From JANSWY01 sp965228955 (GTDB lineage: Bacteria > Bacteroidota > Bacteroidia > Cytophagales > Cyclobacteriaceae): a stretch of 64,000 nucleotides of DNA. Shown piece after piece: positions 25,847 to 35,107 of this stretch (position 1 is its first letter; the number at the start of each line of letters is the position of its first letter). The notes under the pieces were generated by a model, which was given only the letters and a program-made list of their open reading frames with translations, had not been told where the DNA came from and did no database searches. Where the stretch lies: assembly GCA_965228955.1 (NCBI GenBank), contig OZ245848.1:2976001-3040000 (forward strand), given 5' to 3'. A program made the position numbers and the translations under genes.

Positions 25847-27313
25847 CTATTCACTTGTCTGAAATACCTGAATCATGGCATTCATTTCCTTGGACATTTG
25901 AGACAATTGTTTGGAAGAAATCGAAAAGTTTTCTGCTGAATTTGCTGATTCCTGGGTAAGATCTGTAAGAGATTGAACCGCAACATTCACCTGATCAGCA
26001 CCTAATTTTTGTTCATGACTTGCATTACTGATTTCGGCGATTAATGCTGCAGTTTCATTCAATTTACTCAATGTCTGATCCAAAGCGGACTCAGTTTCTG
26101 AAGTCAAATCAACATTTTTGGAAGAAACAGATGAAATTTCGTCAGCAGCCTTTTTAGTTGATTCCGCTAATTTTCGGATTTCAGAAGCAACCACAGCAAA
26201 ACCTTTACCATGCTCTCCAGCTCTAGCAGCCTCCACTGCTGCATTCAATGCCAGAAGATTGGTTTGAGAAGCAATTTGATTGATAATGGTAATCTTCCCC
26301 GAAATGTCATTCATTGCGGCAACAGTCTTTCTTCCCCCATCAGCCATGTTTTGCATGCTGATCAATGTATCATCTGTTATGGATTTTGTCTTGAACGCAT
26401 TGTGCGAATTTTGTTCGATTGTGCTGGCCATTTCCTCCATAGATGCCGAAACCTCTTCTGCGCTTGTGGCTTGGTTACTTGCTGCATCACTTAATACAGC
26501 CGATTGCCTATCTAATTCCTCACTTGCTTCAGATATAAAATCAGCCTGCTTTCTAATCTGAAAAACGATCTCATTCAACTTACTACCCATTTGATTAAGA
26601 CCTCCCATTACTAATCCCAATTCATCAGAATTTTTAAAGCTCAATTGATGATTAAGTTTACCAGAGTTTATTTTTTGAATGAATTCCTGAATCTTTTTCA
26701 CGGGACTTATTACCGCTTTTCTGGTCATAATCATGCCAATCAGAATTAGCAAAAAATTACTAATACAGATTCCAATAAAGATAATGTCGAGTCGGCTCTT
26801 CACTTGATTATTGTACCTCACTAAAGCCTGAACCAAATCATTATTCAATACTAACATGGTTTGAGCTCTACTTCGCAAGACTTTTGTATCTTCAGCTTTA
26901 CCTCTTCGAACAGCATGTACCGAAATCAAAAATTGAGACCATGAATCGTCAATCTTTGAAATCTCAGTTGCAAACTGATGACCAACTCCAGTTAATTTCA
27001 AATTGTCTGAAGTGACTCCTCCATTTTTAATAAGCTCGACACTACTTTCATGAAGTTGAATCAAATCATTCATTACTTTGTTAGCAGAGCTGTCTCCAGT
27101 AGCTTCCAGCATGGCGTAAAAAGATATCTTTTGGGACAACATCCTGTTTCTTCCTGAGATATCAATCAGTTTCCCCATTTCATCCGTTGAGCTAAGGTTG
27201 AAAAAAACGAAAGTCAGAATTGACATAATGAGTAAAACCCCAAACAGGATTCCCATTTTGATGACTATTGACAGAGATAGCAGCCATCCCATTACATGAT
27301 TGAAAGCGCGCAT
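25847..27313 (-). CDS. methyl-accepting chemotaxis protein with PilJ-like sensor
   Basis: A 488-residue transducer. A membrane helix lies near 15-40, then a PilJ/NarX-type four-helix sensor (DISGRNRMLSQKISFYAM, about 50-170), a second helix near 173-195, a HAMP domain (about 195-250) and a C-terminal MCP signalling coiled coil with the conserved hairpin tip INQIASQTNLLALNAAVEAARAG. No other chemotaxis gene is in the window. In gliding Bacteroidota such transducers could feed Frz/Che-like or type IV pili-like pathways; the output is unknown. Confidence 0.93.
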   Translation of the reverse strand: MRAFNHVMGWLLSLSIVIKMGILFGVLLIMSILTFVFFNLSSTDEMGKLIDISGRNRMLSQKISFYAMLEATGDSSANKVMNDLIQLHESSVELIKNGGVTSDNLKLTGVGHQFATEISKIDDSWSQFLISVHAVRRGKAEDTKVLRSRAQTMLVLNNDLVQALVRYNNQVKSRLDIIFIGICISNFLLILIGMIMTRKAVISPVKKIQEFIQKINSGKLNHQLSFKNSDELGLVMGGLNQMGSKLNEIVFQIRKQADFISEASEELDRQSAVLSDAASNQATSAEEVSASMEEMASTIEQNSHNAFKTKSITDDTLISMQNMADGGRKTVAAMNDISGKITIINQIASQTNLLALNAAVEAARAGEHGKGFAVVASEIRKLAESTKKAADEISSVSSKNVDLTSETESALDQTLSKLNETAALIAEISNASHEQKLGADQVNVAVQSLTDLTQESANSAENFSISSKQLSQMSKEMNAMIQVFQTSE

Positions 27314-27526
27314 TAGTTTAATAGTTTAGTCCGAATTGCCGATTTATCGGATTTATAAATCCTTGAAAGGATTGGTTGGTAAATAAATTTACTTCTAAAA
27401 CAGCAAAATTTCCAGAAATCCGACAATTCACATGTTTTGCACAGACCGATCAAGAATATTTTTTGATGACCTGTCCTTTTTGGGACATGAAGCTCGTCCT
27501 AGGATCAAATTAAACCTAATACAAAC

Positions 27527-28141
27527 ATGAGAGATACTAGATTATTATTCATTTATCTATTCGCTTTATTGCTCGCCAGCTCTTCATTCGCACAAACTCC
27601 ATTGACGAAAGAAGAAAAAAAGAAAGCCATTGATCATTACTCAGATTCTCAAAAAGAGTTGCTCAAAATAGTGAAAGGCCTGAGTGATGAACAGATGAAA
27701 TACAAAAGCTCTGAAGAATCCTGGTCAATCGCCGAATGTCTGGAGCACATTGTAGCTACAGAATCAGGACTCTTTATGGCATTAGACATGTCATTGCAAG
27801 CTGAACCAAACCCAGAAGGCAGATCTGAAGTTCAGTTGTCGGATGAAGAAGTCTTGGGAATTATTGGCAGCAGGGAAAACAAGGTCAAAACAAGACCAGA
27901 GCTGGAACCTACCAACAGATTTGGAAGTCCTGAAGCCACCGTGGAAGAGTTTAAGAAGCTTCGTAAAACAAAGATTGATTTTATAAAAACTACGGATCAG
28001 GATCTCAGAAATAGGTATTTTGATTTTCCATTTGGGAAAGTCGATACTTATCAATTAGTGCTATTTATTTCCGGTCATACGGTTAGGCATATTGATCAAA
28101 TCAAAGAAATTTTGGCTGACGATTCATTCCCTAACACATAA
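27527..28141 (+). CDS. exported DinB-like superfamily protein
   Basis: A 204-residue protein with a signal peptide (about 1-22, ending SSSFAQ). The mature part is a DinB four-helix bundle with the putative metal-binding histidines in ECLEHIVATE and SGHTVRHIDQIKEIL. Most DinB-like enzymes are cytoplasmic thiol-dependent transferases; exported versions are frequent in Bacteroidota but uncharacterised. Transcribed alone, ending at a bidirectional stem-loop. Confidence 0.9.
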   Translation: MRDTRLLFIYLFALLLASSSFAQTPLTKEEKKKAIDHYSDSQKELLKIVKGLSDEQMKYKSSEESWSIAECLEHIVATESGLFMALDMSLQAEPNPEGRSEVQLSDEEVLGIIGSRENKVKTRPELEPTNRFGSPEATVEEFKKLRKTKIDFIKTTDQDLRNRYFDFPFGKVDTYQLVLFISGHTVRHIDQIKEILADDSFPNT

Positions 28142-28154
28142 AATATAAAAATAA

Positions 28155-28190
28155 AGCAGGCGCTACAAAGGTGGTGCTTGCTAATTTTTA
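28155..28190. terminator. bidirectional terminator hairpin
   Basis: A 12-bp stem with three G-U wobbles: left arm 28155-28166, loop AAAG, right arm 28171-28182, followed by AATTTTTATTTA and preceded by an A-rich run. Serves the DinB-like gene (+) and overlaps the stop of the convergent glycosylase gene (-). Confidence 0.65.
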
Positions 28191-29053
28191 TTTAATGATC
28201 GCCACAGATAGAAAGACAGATAGCTCTTCCACCCTTCAAATGGTTTAAACACCTTATCTATTTCCTCCCTTGCTTTTTGATAACCATGTTGAATCATAGC
28301 AGCGTTCAATCCTGAATCACCATACGGAATGCTATTTGGGTCCTGAAAACATTTCATTAAAACATAGTTAGCCGTCCATTGTCCTATTCCTCTGAAGCTA
28401 GTTAAAAATCTGATTCGATCTTCATGAGATAGAGGTTCAACCAGCTCTTTTGATAATTTCCCCTCAGAAAACTCTTTGGATATTCCAATTAAGTAATCCG
28501 CTTTATTGTTAGAGAACTTCATGGCAAGAAGATCATTCTTATTGGCCTCTGCCATTACACGATATTCTGGGAATGTATAATAAACATGATCCCCAGATTC
28601 TAAATGCCTACCAAAAGATTCAACCATTCTTCGCTTCACCTGGTATGCAAAACTTAGATTGATTTGTTGACCAATAATACACCAGCAAATACATTCATAC
28701 ATATCTGGAACACCAATAACTCTTAGTCCATTAAAAGCCTCCGGCATATAATTGAAAGCAGGATGAACGCTCAGTTTATGATAAAACTCGGAAATGTCAT
28801 TATTGATATCCAGAAGGTCAGTGTAGTAATTGAGAACCTTATTGGTGTCTGTATCTCCTTCAATATCAATTACTATGGATTCCGCTCTTTCAAATGCTCT
28901 TGTAAGGATTAGTTCTCCATTAATCAGAAAGACCTTGGAATAAACCCCATCATGCACTCGGTGCAACATCTCATTCTCATTACGATCCAGCATTTTCAGA
29001 CATTCCTGAAAACTAAATAATGGTGGCTTTGGTATTTCTATGGTACTACTCAA
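28181..29053 (-). CDS. AlkA-like DNA-3-methyladenine glycosylase
   Basis: HhH-GPD DNA glycosylase. Recognisable homology starts at about IEIPKPPLFSFQECL, so I prefer a TTG start at 29053 overlapping the Ada-like stop by 8 bp; an ATG at 29131 would add 26 residues coded antiphase to the conserved Ada tail. The core has the AlkA-type N-domain (NENEMLHRVHDGVYSKVF), GQQINLSFAYQVKRRMVE, the helix-hairpin-helix (TSFRGIGQWTANYVLMK) and the catalytic Asp in PYGDSGL. It should excise alkylated purines, working beside the methyltransferase encoded upstream in the same operon. Confidence 0.88.
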   Translation of the reverse strand: MSSTIEIPKPPLFSFQECLKMLDRNENEMLHRVHDGVYSKVFLINGELILTRAFERAESIVIDIEGDTDTNKVLNYYTDLLDINNDISEFYHKLSVHPAFNYMPEAFNGLRVIGVPDMYECICWCIIGQQINLSFAYQVKRRMVESFGRHLESGDHVYYTFPEYRVMAEANKNDLLAMKFSNNKADYLIGISKEFSEGKLSKELVEPLSHEDRIRFLTSFRGIGQWTANYVLMKCFQDPNSIPYGDSGLNAAMIQHGYQKAREEIDKVFKPFEGWKSYLSFYLWRSLNKN

Positions 29054-29912
29054 TTGTTTCTTCGATTTCCAGCAGTGATTCGTACCCAAGCATAGCTGTT
29101 TTTCTTTCACTACCCCAATGATACTGTCCAATGGCTCCAGTTGATTGAATTACCCTATGACAAGGTATAAGATAGGCGACAGGATTTGCACCGACCGCAC
29201 TTCCAACTGCTCTCATGGCTTTTGGCTTATCAATAATATTTGCTATTGAGGAATATGTCGCAGCTTTCCCAAATGGAATTTTCAATAAGGCTTCCCAAAC
29301 TTTCAACTGAAATGGAGTTCCTTTTAGATGGAGTTTAATTTTTGATAAATCCGACCAATCTCCTGCAATAGGTTTCAAAGCTTCTTGATGCTTTTCATTG
29401 ATCTGATAAACTAAATAGGCTTCCGGGAAATGGGATTTCAAAACTTCAAGTGGAAGTTCGTTATCCAAGAAAGAAATATGGCAGATTCCAACACTTGTTG
29501 ATGCGATCAAAACTTCACCAAAAGCACTTGGATAGATCGCATATTCAATCTCCAATCCTTCCCCGCCCGACTTGAAAGATCCTGGAGTCATTCCCTCAAT
29601 ATTCAAAAATAAATCGTGTAATCTCGATGTTCCTGATAGACCTGTTTCATAAGTAGTAGACAAAAGAGTTCGTTGACTAATTAGTAGTTTTTTAGCATTA
29701 CCCAAACTCACAAACTGCAAAAATTTCTTTGGGCTTATACCCGCCCATTCAGAGAATAATCTTTGAAAATGATACTGACTCAAATGAACATGATCAGCAA
29801 TCTCATCAAGTGATGGTTGAGACTTATAGTTCTCATGTATGTAGGTAATTGCATTCTTTATTCTCTCAAAATCAACCATTGTTTTTTGATTCAAAGATCT
29901 AATCAATTGCAC
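29046..29912 (-). CDS. Ada-like AraC/methylated-DNA-cysteine methyltransferase
   Basis: A 288-residue bifunctional protein; Met12 (29879, MVDFERIKNA) is perhaps the true start. An AraC-type HTH (about 12-110; LDEIADHVHLSQYHFQRLFSEWAGISPKKF) is fused to an O6-alkylguanine transferase domain with MRAVGSAVGANPVAYLIPCHRVI (acceptor Cys251). The N-terminal zinc/phosphotriester domain of E. coli Ada is absent, so it cannot sense phosphotriesters that way. It forms an alkylation-repair operon with the AlkA-like glycosylase and probably auto-activates it. Confidence 0.93.
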   Translation of the reverse strand: MQLIRSLNQKTMVDFERIKNAITYIHENYKSQPSLDEIADHVHLSQYHFQRLFSEWAGISPKKFLQFVSLGNAKKLLISQRTLLSTTYETGLSGTSRLHDLFLNIEGMTPGSFKSGGEGLEIEYAIYPSAFGEVLIASTSVGICHISFLDNELPLEVLKSHFPEAYLVYQINEKHQEALKPIAGDWSDLSKIKLHLKGTPFQLKVWEALLKIPFGKAATYSSIANIIDKPKAMRAVGSAVGANPVAYLIPCHRVIQSTGAIGQYHWGSERKTAMLGYESLLEIEETIE

Positions 29913-29927
29913 AGGTGTAAAACCCGT

Positions 29928-31142
29928 TTATTGCTGTTTTAAAATACCCGACACAATTTTTCCGGTGGCGGGCCCCATACTCATACCAAGCATGCCGTGT
30001 CCTGTTGCGTAGGTTAAATTACTTATTTTTTTACTGGGACCAATAATTGGAACAGAATCCGGTGTTAGTGGTCTCCAGCCCGTCCAAATCTCCTCTTGGT
30101 CTCCTTTAAAAGAAGTCTTTAGGTATTCACTTGCTCCAGTTCTTAATGCGTTTAATCGATTAGAATTTAACGTTGAATCATATCCAGCCAGCTCCATGGT
30201 ACTTCCTAACCTATATCCATTACTCCATGGAGTGGCTACTACCATTTTTTCCATCATAATAATTGGGCGGGTTGGGGAATTTTGTTGGTTTTCCATTGTA
30301 ATCGAATAGCCTTTTCCTGGAATAATTGGCAGGTTCGAGCCCATCTTACTGGCTAAAAGTGGCGACCATGCTCCTGCTGCTAAAATAAAGTGATTCGACT
30401 TAATTTCTATTCCTTTTGATGTCCTGGCGCTGATCAACCTCTTTTTATTTTTCTCAAATCCAACCACCTCAGCTGAATCCACAAACTCAACTCCACGGTT
30501 ATGCAATATTTTCTTGAGCCCACTGATTAATTCACTTGGCCGCAACCACGAATCATCTTTGTAAATCCATGCTCCCGCAACATCCTCTCTTATTGCAGGT
30601 TCTTTTTCAAGTAATTCATCCTTTGAAATTCTTATAGCGCTCTGACCAAAGCGAGAAGTCAGTTCATTTTCTTTTGTGAAATGATCAAATTCATTTTCGT
30701 TTTTAAAAAGAAAGTAAATTCCATTCTGTCTCCAATTACATTGGACCTCCTCTTTGTTGAAAAATTCATCATAATAAGCTCTTGATGGGACAAGTAATTC
30801 CTGAATTGATCGAGCATTATCAAGTACTCTGCTGCGATTACAGTTTCTTAAAAATTGCATTCCCCAACTCAAAAATCTCCTTGAAACTTGTGGTTTTATA
30901 TGGAATGGGGCATCTCCTTTTCTCATAGACCTAATTGCATTGAACACCAAAGGCCATGAGTTTAATGGCAAAACATGACTTGGAGTGATCAAACCACAAT
31001 TCCCGTGGGATGAAGCTTCATTAGCAGGACCTTTATCCAAAATAGTTATCCTGTTATTCGATTCACTCAAATAATAGGCACAAAAAAGACCGATTATTCC
31101 ACCCCCAATTATTAGGATATCAGTGCTTTGATCAGAATTCAT
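29928..31142 (-). CDS. FAD-dependent D-amino-acid dehydrogenase-like oxidoreductase
   Basis: A 404-residue DAO-superfamily flavoenzyme. The N-terminal Rossmann motif is ILIIGGGIIGLFCAYYLSE, the second FAD contact is ILDKGPANEASSHGNCGLI, and the C-terminus has YATGHGMLGMSMGPATGKIV. The SHGNCG segment and the overall layout are those of DadA-like D-amino-acid dehydrogenases; a hydroxyproline-type oxidase is the alternative. It lies 16 nt upstream of the Ada-like gene, so the two may be co-transcribed although they are not obviously linked in function. Confidence 0.88.
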   Translation of the reverse strand: MNSDQSTDILIIGGGIIGLFCAYYLSESNNRITILDKGPANEASSHGNCGLITPSHVLPLNSWPLVFNAIRSMRKGDAPFHIKPQVSRRFLSWGMQFLRNCNRSRVLDNARSIQELLVPSRAYYDEFFNKEEVQCNWRQNGIYFLFKNENEFDHFTKENELTSRFGQSAIRISKDELLEKEPAIREDVAGAWIYKDDSWLRPSELISGLKKILHNRGVEFVDSAEVVGFEKNKKRLISARTSKGIEIKSNHFILAAGAWSPLLASKMGSNLPIIPGKGYSITMENQQNSPTRPIIMMEKMVVATPWSNGYRLGSTMELAGYDSTLNSNRLNALRTGASEYLKTSFKGDQEEIWTGWRPLTPDSVPIIGPSKKISNLTYATGHGMLGMSMGPATGKIVSGILKQQ

Positions 31143-31228
31143 AAATCATTTAACCGTTTTGTGTAAATGTAAAATAAACTAAATTGCACATATATTTTTT
31201 TAGCGACACAACACCAAACTTCCGGAAA

Positions 31229-32230
31229 ATGAACTATCGCTTAGCCATTTTAACCACAACACTATTATTACCATTTATGGTATATAGTCAAAAAGACTTT
31301 GAAAACTTCATAGAAGCGGGTGCAGATGATGCATCCATACTTTATAGTAATTATGCCAGTCCGTTACCAAGAGGAATAAATTTCGCTTTTACCCGAGGTT
31401 GGACTAATACTGCCAAGACTCACGATTTTCTGGGGTTTGATGCTTCAATTAACGTTTCAATTGCATTTATACCTGAAGCAGATCTGTTTTATTCCGCTAG
31501 TGATGTTAACGCTCAATTGATGGCTTCTGGTAGCCTAAACAGATTGACTGCAACCGGAAATTTACCGACAATACTTGGTCCGCAAAGTCCAACTTCTACA
31601 ATCAGTGTTGTTAACTCTGACAATGTAGTAGAAGAGTTTGAAACTCCAGTTGGTTTTGATCTGGCCAGCCAGGCAATAAACGAAGCTGTTCCAATTTTAA
31701 TTCCACAATTTGGAGTGGGCTTAATCAAAAATACTGATCTAAGATTTAGGTTTATACCTAATATTTCTATTGATGACGTGGAAGTAAACATGTTTGGGCT
31801 TGGGTTAATGCACGATATCAAACAATGGATACCAGGAAATCAAATTATTCCAGTAGAGCTATCTGTTTTAGTAGGATTTACCAATTTCAACTTGAATGTT
31901 AATGATATTAAGAGCGGAAGTGGAAATGTAGAATTTGATGTAAACTCGATCGTTTACCAGTTAAATTTCTCACGGAGGTTTGGCCTTTTCACTGCCTATG
32001 GTTCCGCAGGATACGGCAGTAGTAATTCCAGCCTGGATGTTATTGGTGAATTTGATATTGCCACAAGCAATACTCCGCTTGTAGATCCCTTAAGTCTTGA
32101 ATTTGAAGACTCCAGCGCAAACTTCACTTTGGGTGGAAGGTTAAAATTAGCAGTATTCACCGTGCATCTGGATTACACTTTACAGGAATATAATGCGTTG
32201 AATTTTGGATTAGGAGTTGACTTGAGATAA
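31229..32230 (+). CDS. DUF6588-type outer-membrane protein
   Basis: Start at ATG 31229 (MNYRLAILTTTLLLPFMVYSQ, a signal peptide); a frame from 31184 adds a non-hydrophobic leader. The 333-residue product has the family start FENFIEAGADDASILYSNYASPLPRG and TKTHDF-like GWTNTAKTHDFLGFDASINVSIA, then amphipathic strands ending YNALNFGLGVDLR, typical of a small beta barrel. The DUF6588 call is by resemblance. Function unknown; transcribed alone. Confidence 0.75.
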   Translation: MNYRLAILTTTLLLPFMVYSQKDFENFIEAGADDASILYSNYASPLPRGINFAFTRGWTNTAKTHDFLGFDASINVSIAFIPEADLFYSASDVNAQLMASGSLNRLTATGNLPTILGPQSPTSTISVVNSDNVVEEFETPVGFDLASQAINEAVPILIPQFGVGLIKNTDLRFRFIPNISIDDVEVNMFGLGLMHDIKQWIPGNQIIPVELSVLVGFTNFNLNVNDIKSGSGNVEFDVNSIVYQLNFSRRFGLFTAYGSAGYGSSNSSLDVIGEFDIATSNTPLVDPLSLEFEDSSANFTLGGRLKLAVFTVHLDYTLQEYNALNFGLGVDLR

Positions 32231-32467
32231 TCAGACAAAGATTACTTCATTTAGCTTTATCCTGTAACGCTTACTATCATTTTCGTCATCAGCACCGATA
32301 GCATCTATTTGTTCAAAATCAGGAAGCAAATAGATGCTTTCTTTATATAGTCTTATGGTGTCTATTATATGATTATAGGTATAAGGATTAATGGCGTAAA
32401 GGTGATCGTCAAATCTCCGCTTTATAATCACAGAGTCGGAATCTACATTTTTTGCAAGAGCTGGCAT
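32231..32467 (-). CDS. short hypothetical protein
   Basis: A 78-residue frame (MPALAKNVDSDSVIIKRRFD...), its stop directly adjoining the convergent DUF6588 stop. Composition is protein-like (aromatic, acidic) and it is not antisense to a gene, which supports reality, but no family, signal or motif is recognisable. Confidence 0.5.
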   Translation of the reverse strand: MPALAKNVDSDSVIIKRRFDDHLYAINPYTYNHIIDTIRLYKESIYLLPDFEQIDAIGADDENDSKRYRIKLNEVIFV

Positions 32468-32592
32468 AATGAGTGTGGTTAAAGTATAAAAAGTAACTAT
32501 AATTTAGTTAAAACCATTCTCATTACAAACGTTTGCAATCTCATTTATAGATGATTTTAATCAGTTTTGCATATTTAATTACACATAACTGT

Positions 32593-33018
32593 CTATTCTA
32601 CCCGCGATCTAAAGTACTTGATAACATCTGTTGTAGTTACAATTCCCACTATCTTCTGATCTTCTACGACTGGGATTGCGTGAAAATCATTTTCAGTAAA
32701 AATGTCTGCCACATCAAAGATTGATTCCTTAGTAGAAACAGTTTTAGGTCTTGCGCTCATCACTTGTGGAATGGTAAGCATTTTAAGAATTGCATCGTCT
32801 GTACTTTCTTCATTGAATAAAGCACCAAACGTTAATCTGTTAATATCAGTTCTGCTAACTATTCCAACCACTTCATCCTCATTAACTATTGGTATATGTC
32901 TGATGTGATGTTTTTTGAAGAGGTGAACAAGTCGATTTAATGTATCGTTTTCGTTGGCCGTAATTACTTCCTTAGTCATTACCTCACCAACTTGGGTTGT
33001 TGCTATTAATTGTGACAT
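32593..33018 (-). CDS. tandem CBS-domain protein
   Basis: A 141-residue stand-alone CBS pair. Repeat one spans VMTKEVITANENDTLNRLVHLFKKHHIRHIPIV...GIVSRTDI, repeat two spans VMSARPKTVSTKESIFDVADIFTENDFHAIPVVEDQKIVGIVTTTDVI. Such Bateman modules bind adenosine ligands and often regulate partners or respond to energy state. No partner is evident next to it. Confidence 0.93.
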   Translation of the reverse strand: MSQLIATTQVGEVMTKEVITANENDTLNRLVHLFKKHHIRHIPIVNEDEVVGIVSRTDINRLTFGALFNEESTDDAILKMLTIPQVMSARPKTVSTKESIFDVADIFTENDFHAIPVVEDQKIVGIVTTTDVIKYFRSRVE

Positions 33019-33114
33019 AACTTTATATTATTTGTTATAACTAAGCTATGTGTTTAATGCACTAATTAAATTGACAACAATCATTATGCAACATGACTTC
33101 TAATCACATTTACT

Positions 33115-33681
33115 TTAGGGTTGAAGAATTGACAAACTCCAATCCGCAGTGGTTTTAGTGAATAATCTCCTATAATGAAGTCGGCTTTCCTGAAACTCCA
33201 GTAACTCAATTCGAACTGGATCAATCACAAAACCGCCCCATGTTTCAGGCCGACTAAGAGTGGCATTATCATCAAAATCATTCAAAGTTTGAGTTAACCC
33301 CTCAATTGAATCAATAGGCCTACCCTGATCACTGATCACGGAAATAATCTTAGAAGGCCGGTTTCTCTCATCAAAATATTGATCCGCCAACTCATCACCC
33401 AGCGGAATAACTGTTCCCTGTACCCTTACTTGCTTTTCAATATTGGGCCACCAAAAGGTAATTGCAGCCTTTGGGTTCTTTTGCAACTCCTGACCTTTTC
33501 TTGAAGAAACTGGTCCGGTAAGTACAAACTTCTGATCTATAATATCTTTAAATGAAACAAACCTTGAATTAGGAAATCCATCAAGACCTATTGTCGAAAA
33601 GCAACAAGCTGTAGGAATTCTGACATTTGATATTTCACATTCTTCCTTCAGCCAGGATTGAAAAGTAGTAATTGGATTCAT
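33115..33681 (-). CDS. pdxH: pyridoxamine 5'-phosphate oxidase family protein, PdxH-like
   Basis: A 188-residue FMN-split-barrel protein. It has SRFVSFKDI, the FMN-binding SSRKGQELQKNPKAAITFWW, and the PdxH C-terminal signature RPETWGGFVIDPVRIELLEF...SRLHYRRLF. At 188 residues it is somewhat short of classic PdxH (about 210), and the N-terminus lacks the usual leader, so it may be a PdxH-like paralogue. The expected reaction is oxidation of pyridoxamine or pyridoxine phosphate to PLP. Transcribed alone. Confidence 0.82.
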   Translation of the reverse strand: MNPITTFQSWLKEECEISNVRIPTACCFSTIGLDGFPNSRFVSFKDIIDQKFVLTGPVSSRKGQELQKNPKAAITFWWPNIEKQVRVQGTVIPLGDELADQYFDERNRPSKIISVISDQGRPIDSIEGLTQTLNDFDDNATLSRPETWGGFVIDPVRIELLEFQESRLHYRRLFTKTTADWSLSILQP

Positions 33682-33782
33682 GTAAGATTATTTAATTGCA
33701 ATATCACACGGATACAATGAACTTATGTTTGAATTCAATAAATAATTAATAGTTTTAATACACTAATCTTAATTCGAATCGC

Positions 33783-34595
33783 TTGAAGAAAGTAAAGGCA
33801 GTTTTTAGATTTTTGCTCATTTCGATCATCTTCTTATGGATCATGTTTCAGCTTATCAATCAATCTCTGAATGATAATGTTGAAATCTTTCAAACATCAA
33901 CACCAAACAACTGCCAGGAATACTCAGAGATCGACTCCTCATCATTGGATCAGCATCACTACAGGACATGGCAAATGCTGGCGAAGTTTAAGAACGTCTG
34001 TACGGATTACTACTCTTTCGAATCACAACGAAAAAATCAAGAAAGGTTAAGAAATGGTTTCACAGCTCGAGGACGAGCTTATGAAGAATACTGGGGTAGC
34101 CTCTATGGTGAACTTGTTAGAAACGACTATGAACTAGTGCAGTTTCTTGCTGATTCCCTAAACCAAATTGCTCTGAACAAAAATTTGGGTGAATTGGAGA
34201 CTGCTGAGTTAGTAGTCGCATTTGTCCAGGATATTCCATATAACTACATCAAAGTAGATGCTTGCGCAAACGAATCAAAACCCTGTTATGGCAATGCAAA
34301 ATATGGAATTTTAAGTCCCTACGAATTTATTCACACATTAAGCGGTGATTGTGATACAAGGGCAGTATTGTTATTCAGTATGTTGTCTTACCTGGGTTAT
34401 GATCCTATGGTTGTTATCAGTGAAAACTATTTACATGCCATGTTAGCGCTGAACTTGCCAACTTCAGGAGATTACTTAACACATAAAGGTAAAAGGTATT
34501 ATTTCTGGGAAACAACTGCCAGAGGGTGGAGTTTGGGGCTTTTGCCGCCAAGTTATAAGAATATCAATTATTGGAAAGTAGCATTAGTACAATGA
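33783..34595 (+). CDS. membrane-anchored transglutaminase-like protein
   Basis: Starts at TTG 33783, needed to include the membrane anchor (FRFLLISIIFLWIMFQLI). The 270-residue product then has an external domain whose C-terminal half shows a papain/transglutaminase-like triad: Cys in HTLSGDCDTRAVLLFSMLSYLGY, His in SENYLHAMLAL, and an acidic residue in YYFWETTARGW. This set-up is typical of transglutaminase-like peptidases or cross-linking enzymes acting outside the cytoplasm. It overlaps the DUF350 gene (ATGA), so the two are probably functional partners. Confidence 0.82.
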   Translation: MKKVKAVFRFLLISIIFLWIMFQLINQSLNDNVEIFQTSTPNNCQEYSEIDSSSLDQHHYRTWQMLAKFKNVCTDYYSFESQRKNQERLRNGFTARGRAYEEYWGSLYGELVRNDYELVQFLADSLNQIALNKNLGELETAELVVAFVQDIPYNYIKVDACANESKPCYGNAKYGILSPYEFIHTLSGDCDTRAVLLFSMLSYLGYDPMVVISENYLHAMLALNLPTSGDYLTHKGKRYYFWETTARGWSLGLLPPSYKNINYWKVALVQ

Positions 34596-35107
34596 ATTTA
34601 AATATAGCAATATTAGGATTGGTTGAAATAGTTTCAGCCATTACAATTGGAGTATTCATACTCTCCCTTACCTATAAGATCCTGCAATTTGTCGGAAAGA
34701 AATATTATGATATTCAGGAAGAAAATCTTGCCTATAGTATATTCACTGCCGCCATCATTTTTTCTACAGGCTACATGGTTAGTGGCGTGCTTCAGCCTCT
34801 CTCCTCTTCATTTCGACTTTTAGATCCTGAAACTTCAGGGACCTTTATGTTAACATTGAAATTCATTTTACAAGGAGCCACTTATATCGCGATAGCCTAT
34901 GTAGCAGCAATGGCAATAGGTCTACTCTCTGCAATTTTATATTCGAAACTTACTCCAATAGATGAGTTTGAGGAAATGAAGAAGAATAATCTTGGAGTAG
35001 CAATAATTGTGAGTAGTATCGTGATTACTCTCACGTTACTCACAAAAAGCGGGGTTGAGCTATTAATAGAGTCTATTATTCCTTACCCAACCCTGCCTCC
35101 AAAGTAG
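34592..35107 (+). CDS. DUF350 family membrane protein
   Basis: Start at ATG 34592, overlapping the transglutaminase-like stop. The 171-residue product has four membrane helices arranged as two similar pairs: residues about 5-27 and 43-63 (AYSIFTAAIIFSTGYMVSG), then 85-112 and 127-148 (VAIIVSSIVITLTLL). This is the DUF350 internal-duplication layout. Members are often coupled to transglutaminase-like, ATP-grasp or synthetase-like genes of unknown pathway. Confidence 0.8.
   Translation: MNLNIAILGLVEIVSAITIGVFILSLTYKILQFVGKKYYDIQEENLAYSIFTAAIIFSTGYMVSGVLQPLSSSFRLLDPETSGTFMLTLKFILQGATYIAIAYVAAMAIGLLSAILYSKLTPIDEFEEMKKNNLGVAIIVSSIVITLTLLTKSGVELLIESIIPYPTLPPK

Noticed and set aside
27319..27526. 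Riboswitch or small RNA ahead of the DinB-like gene
   Set aside because: AT-rich region without a recognisable conserved fold or strong stem; nothing to support a call.
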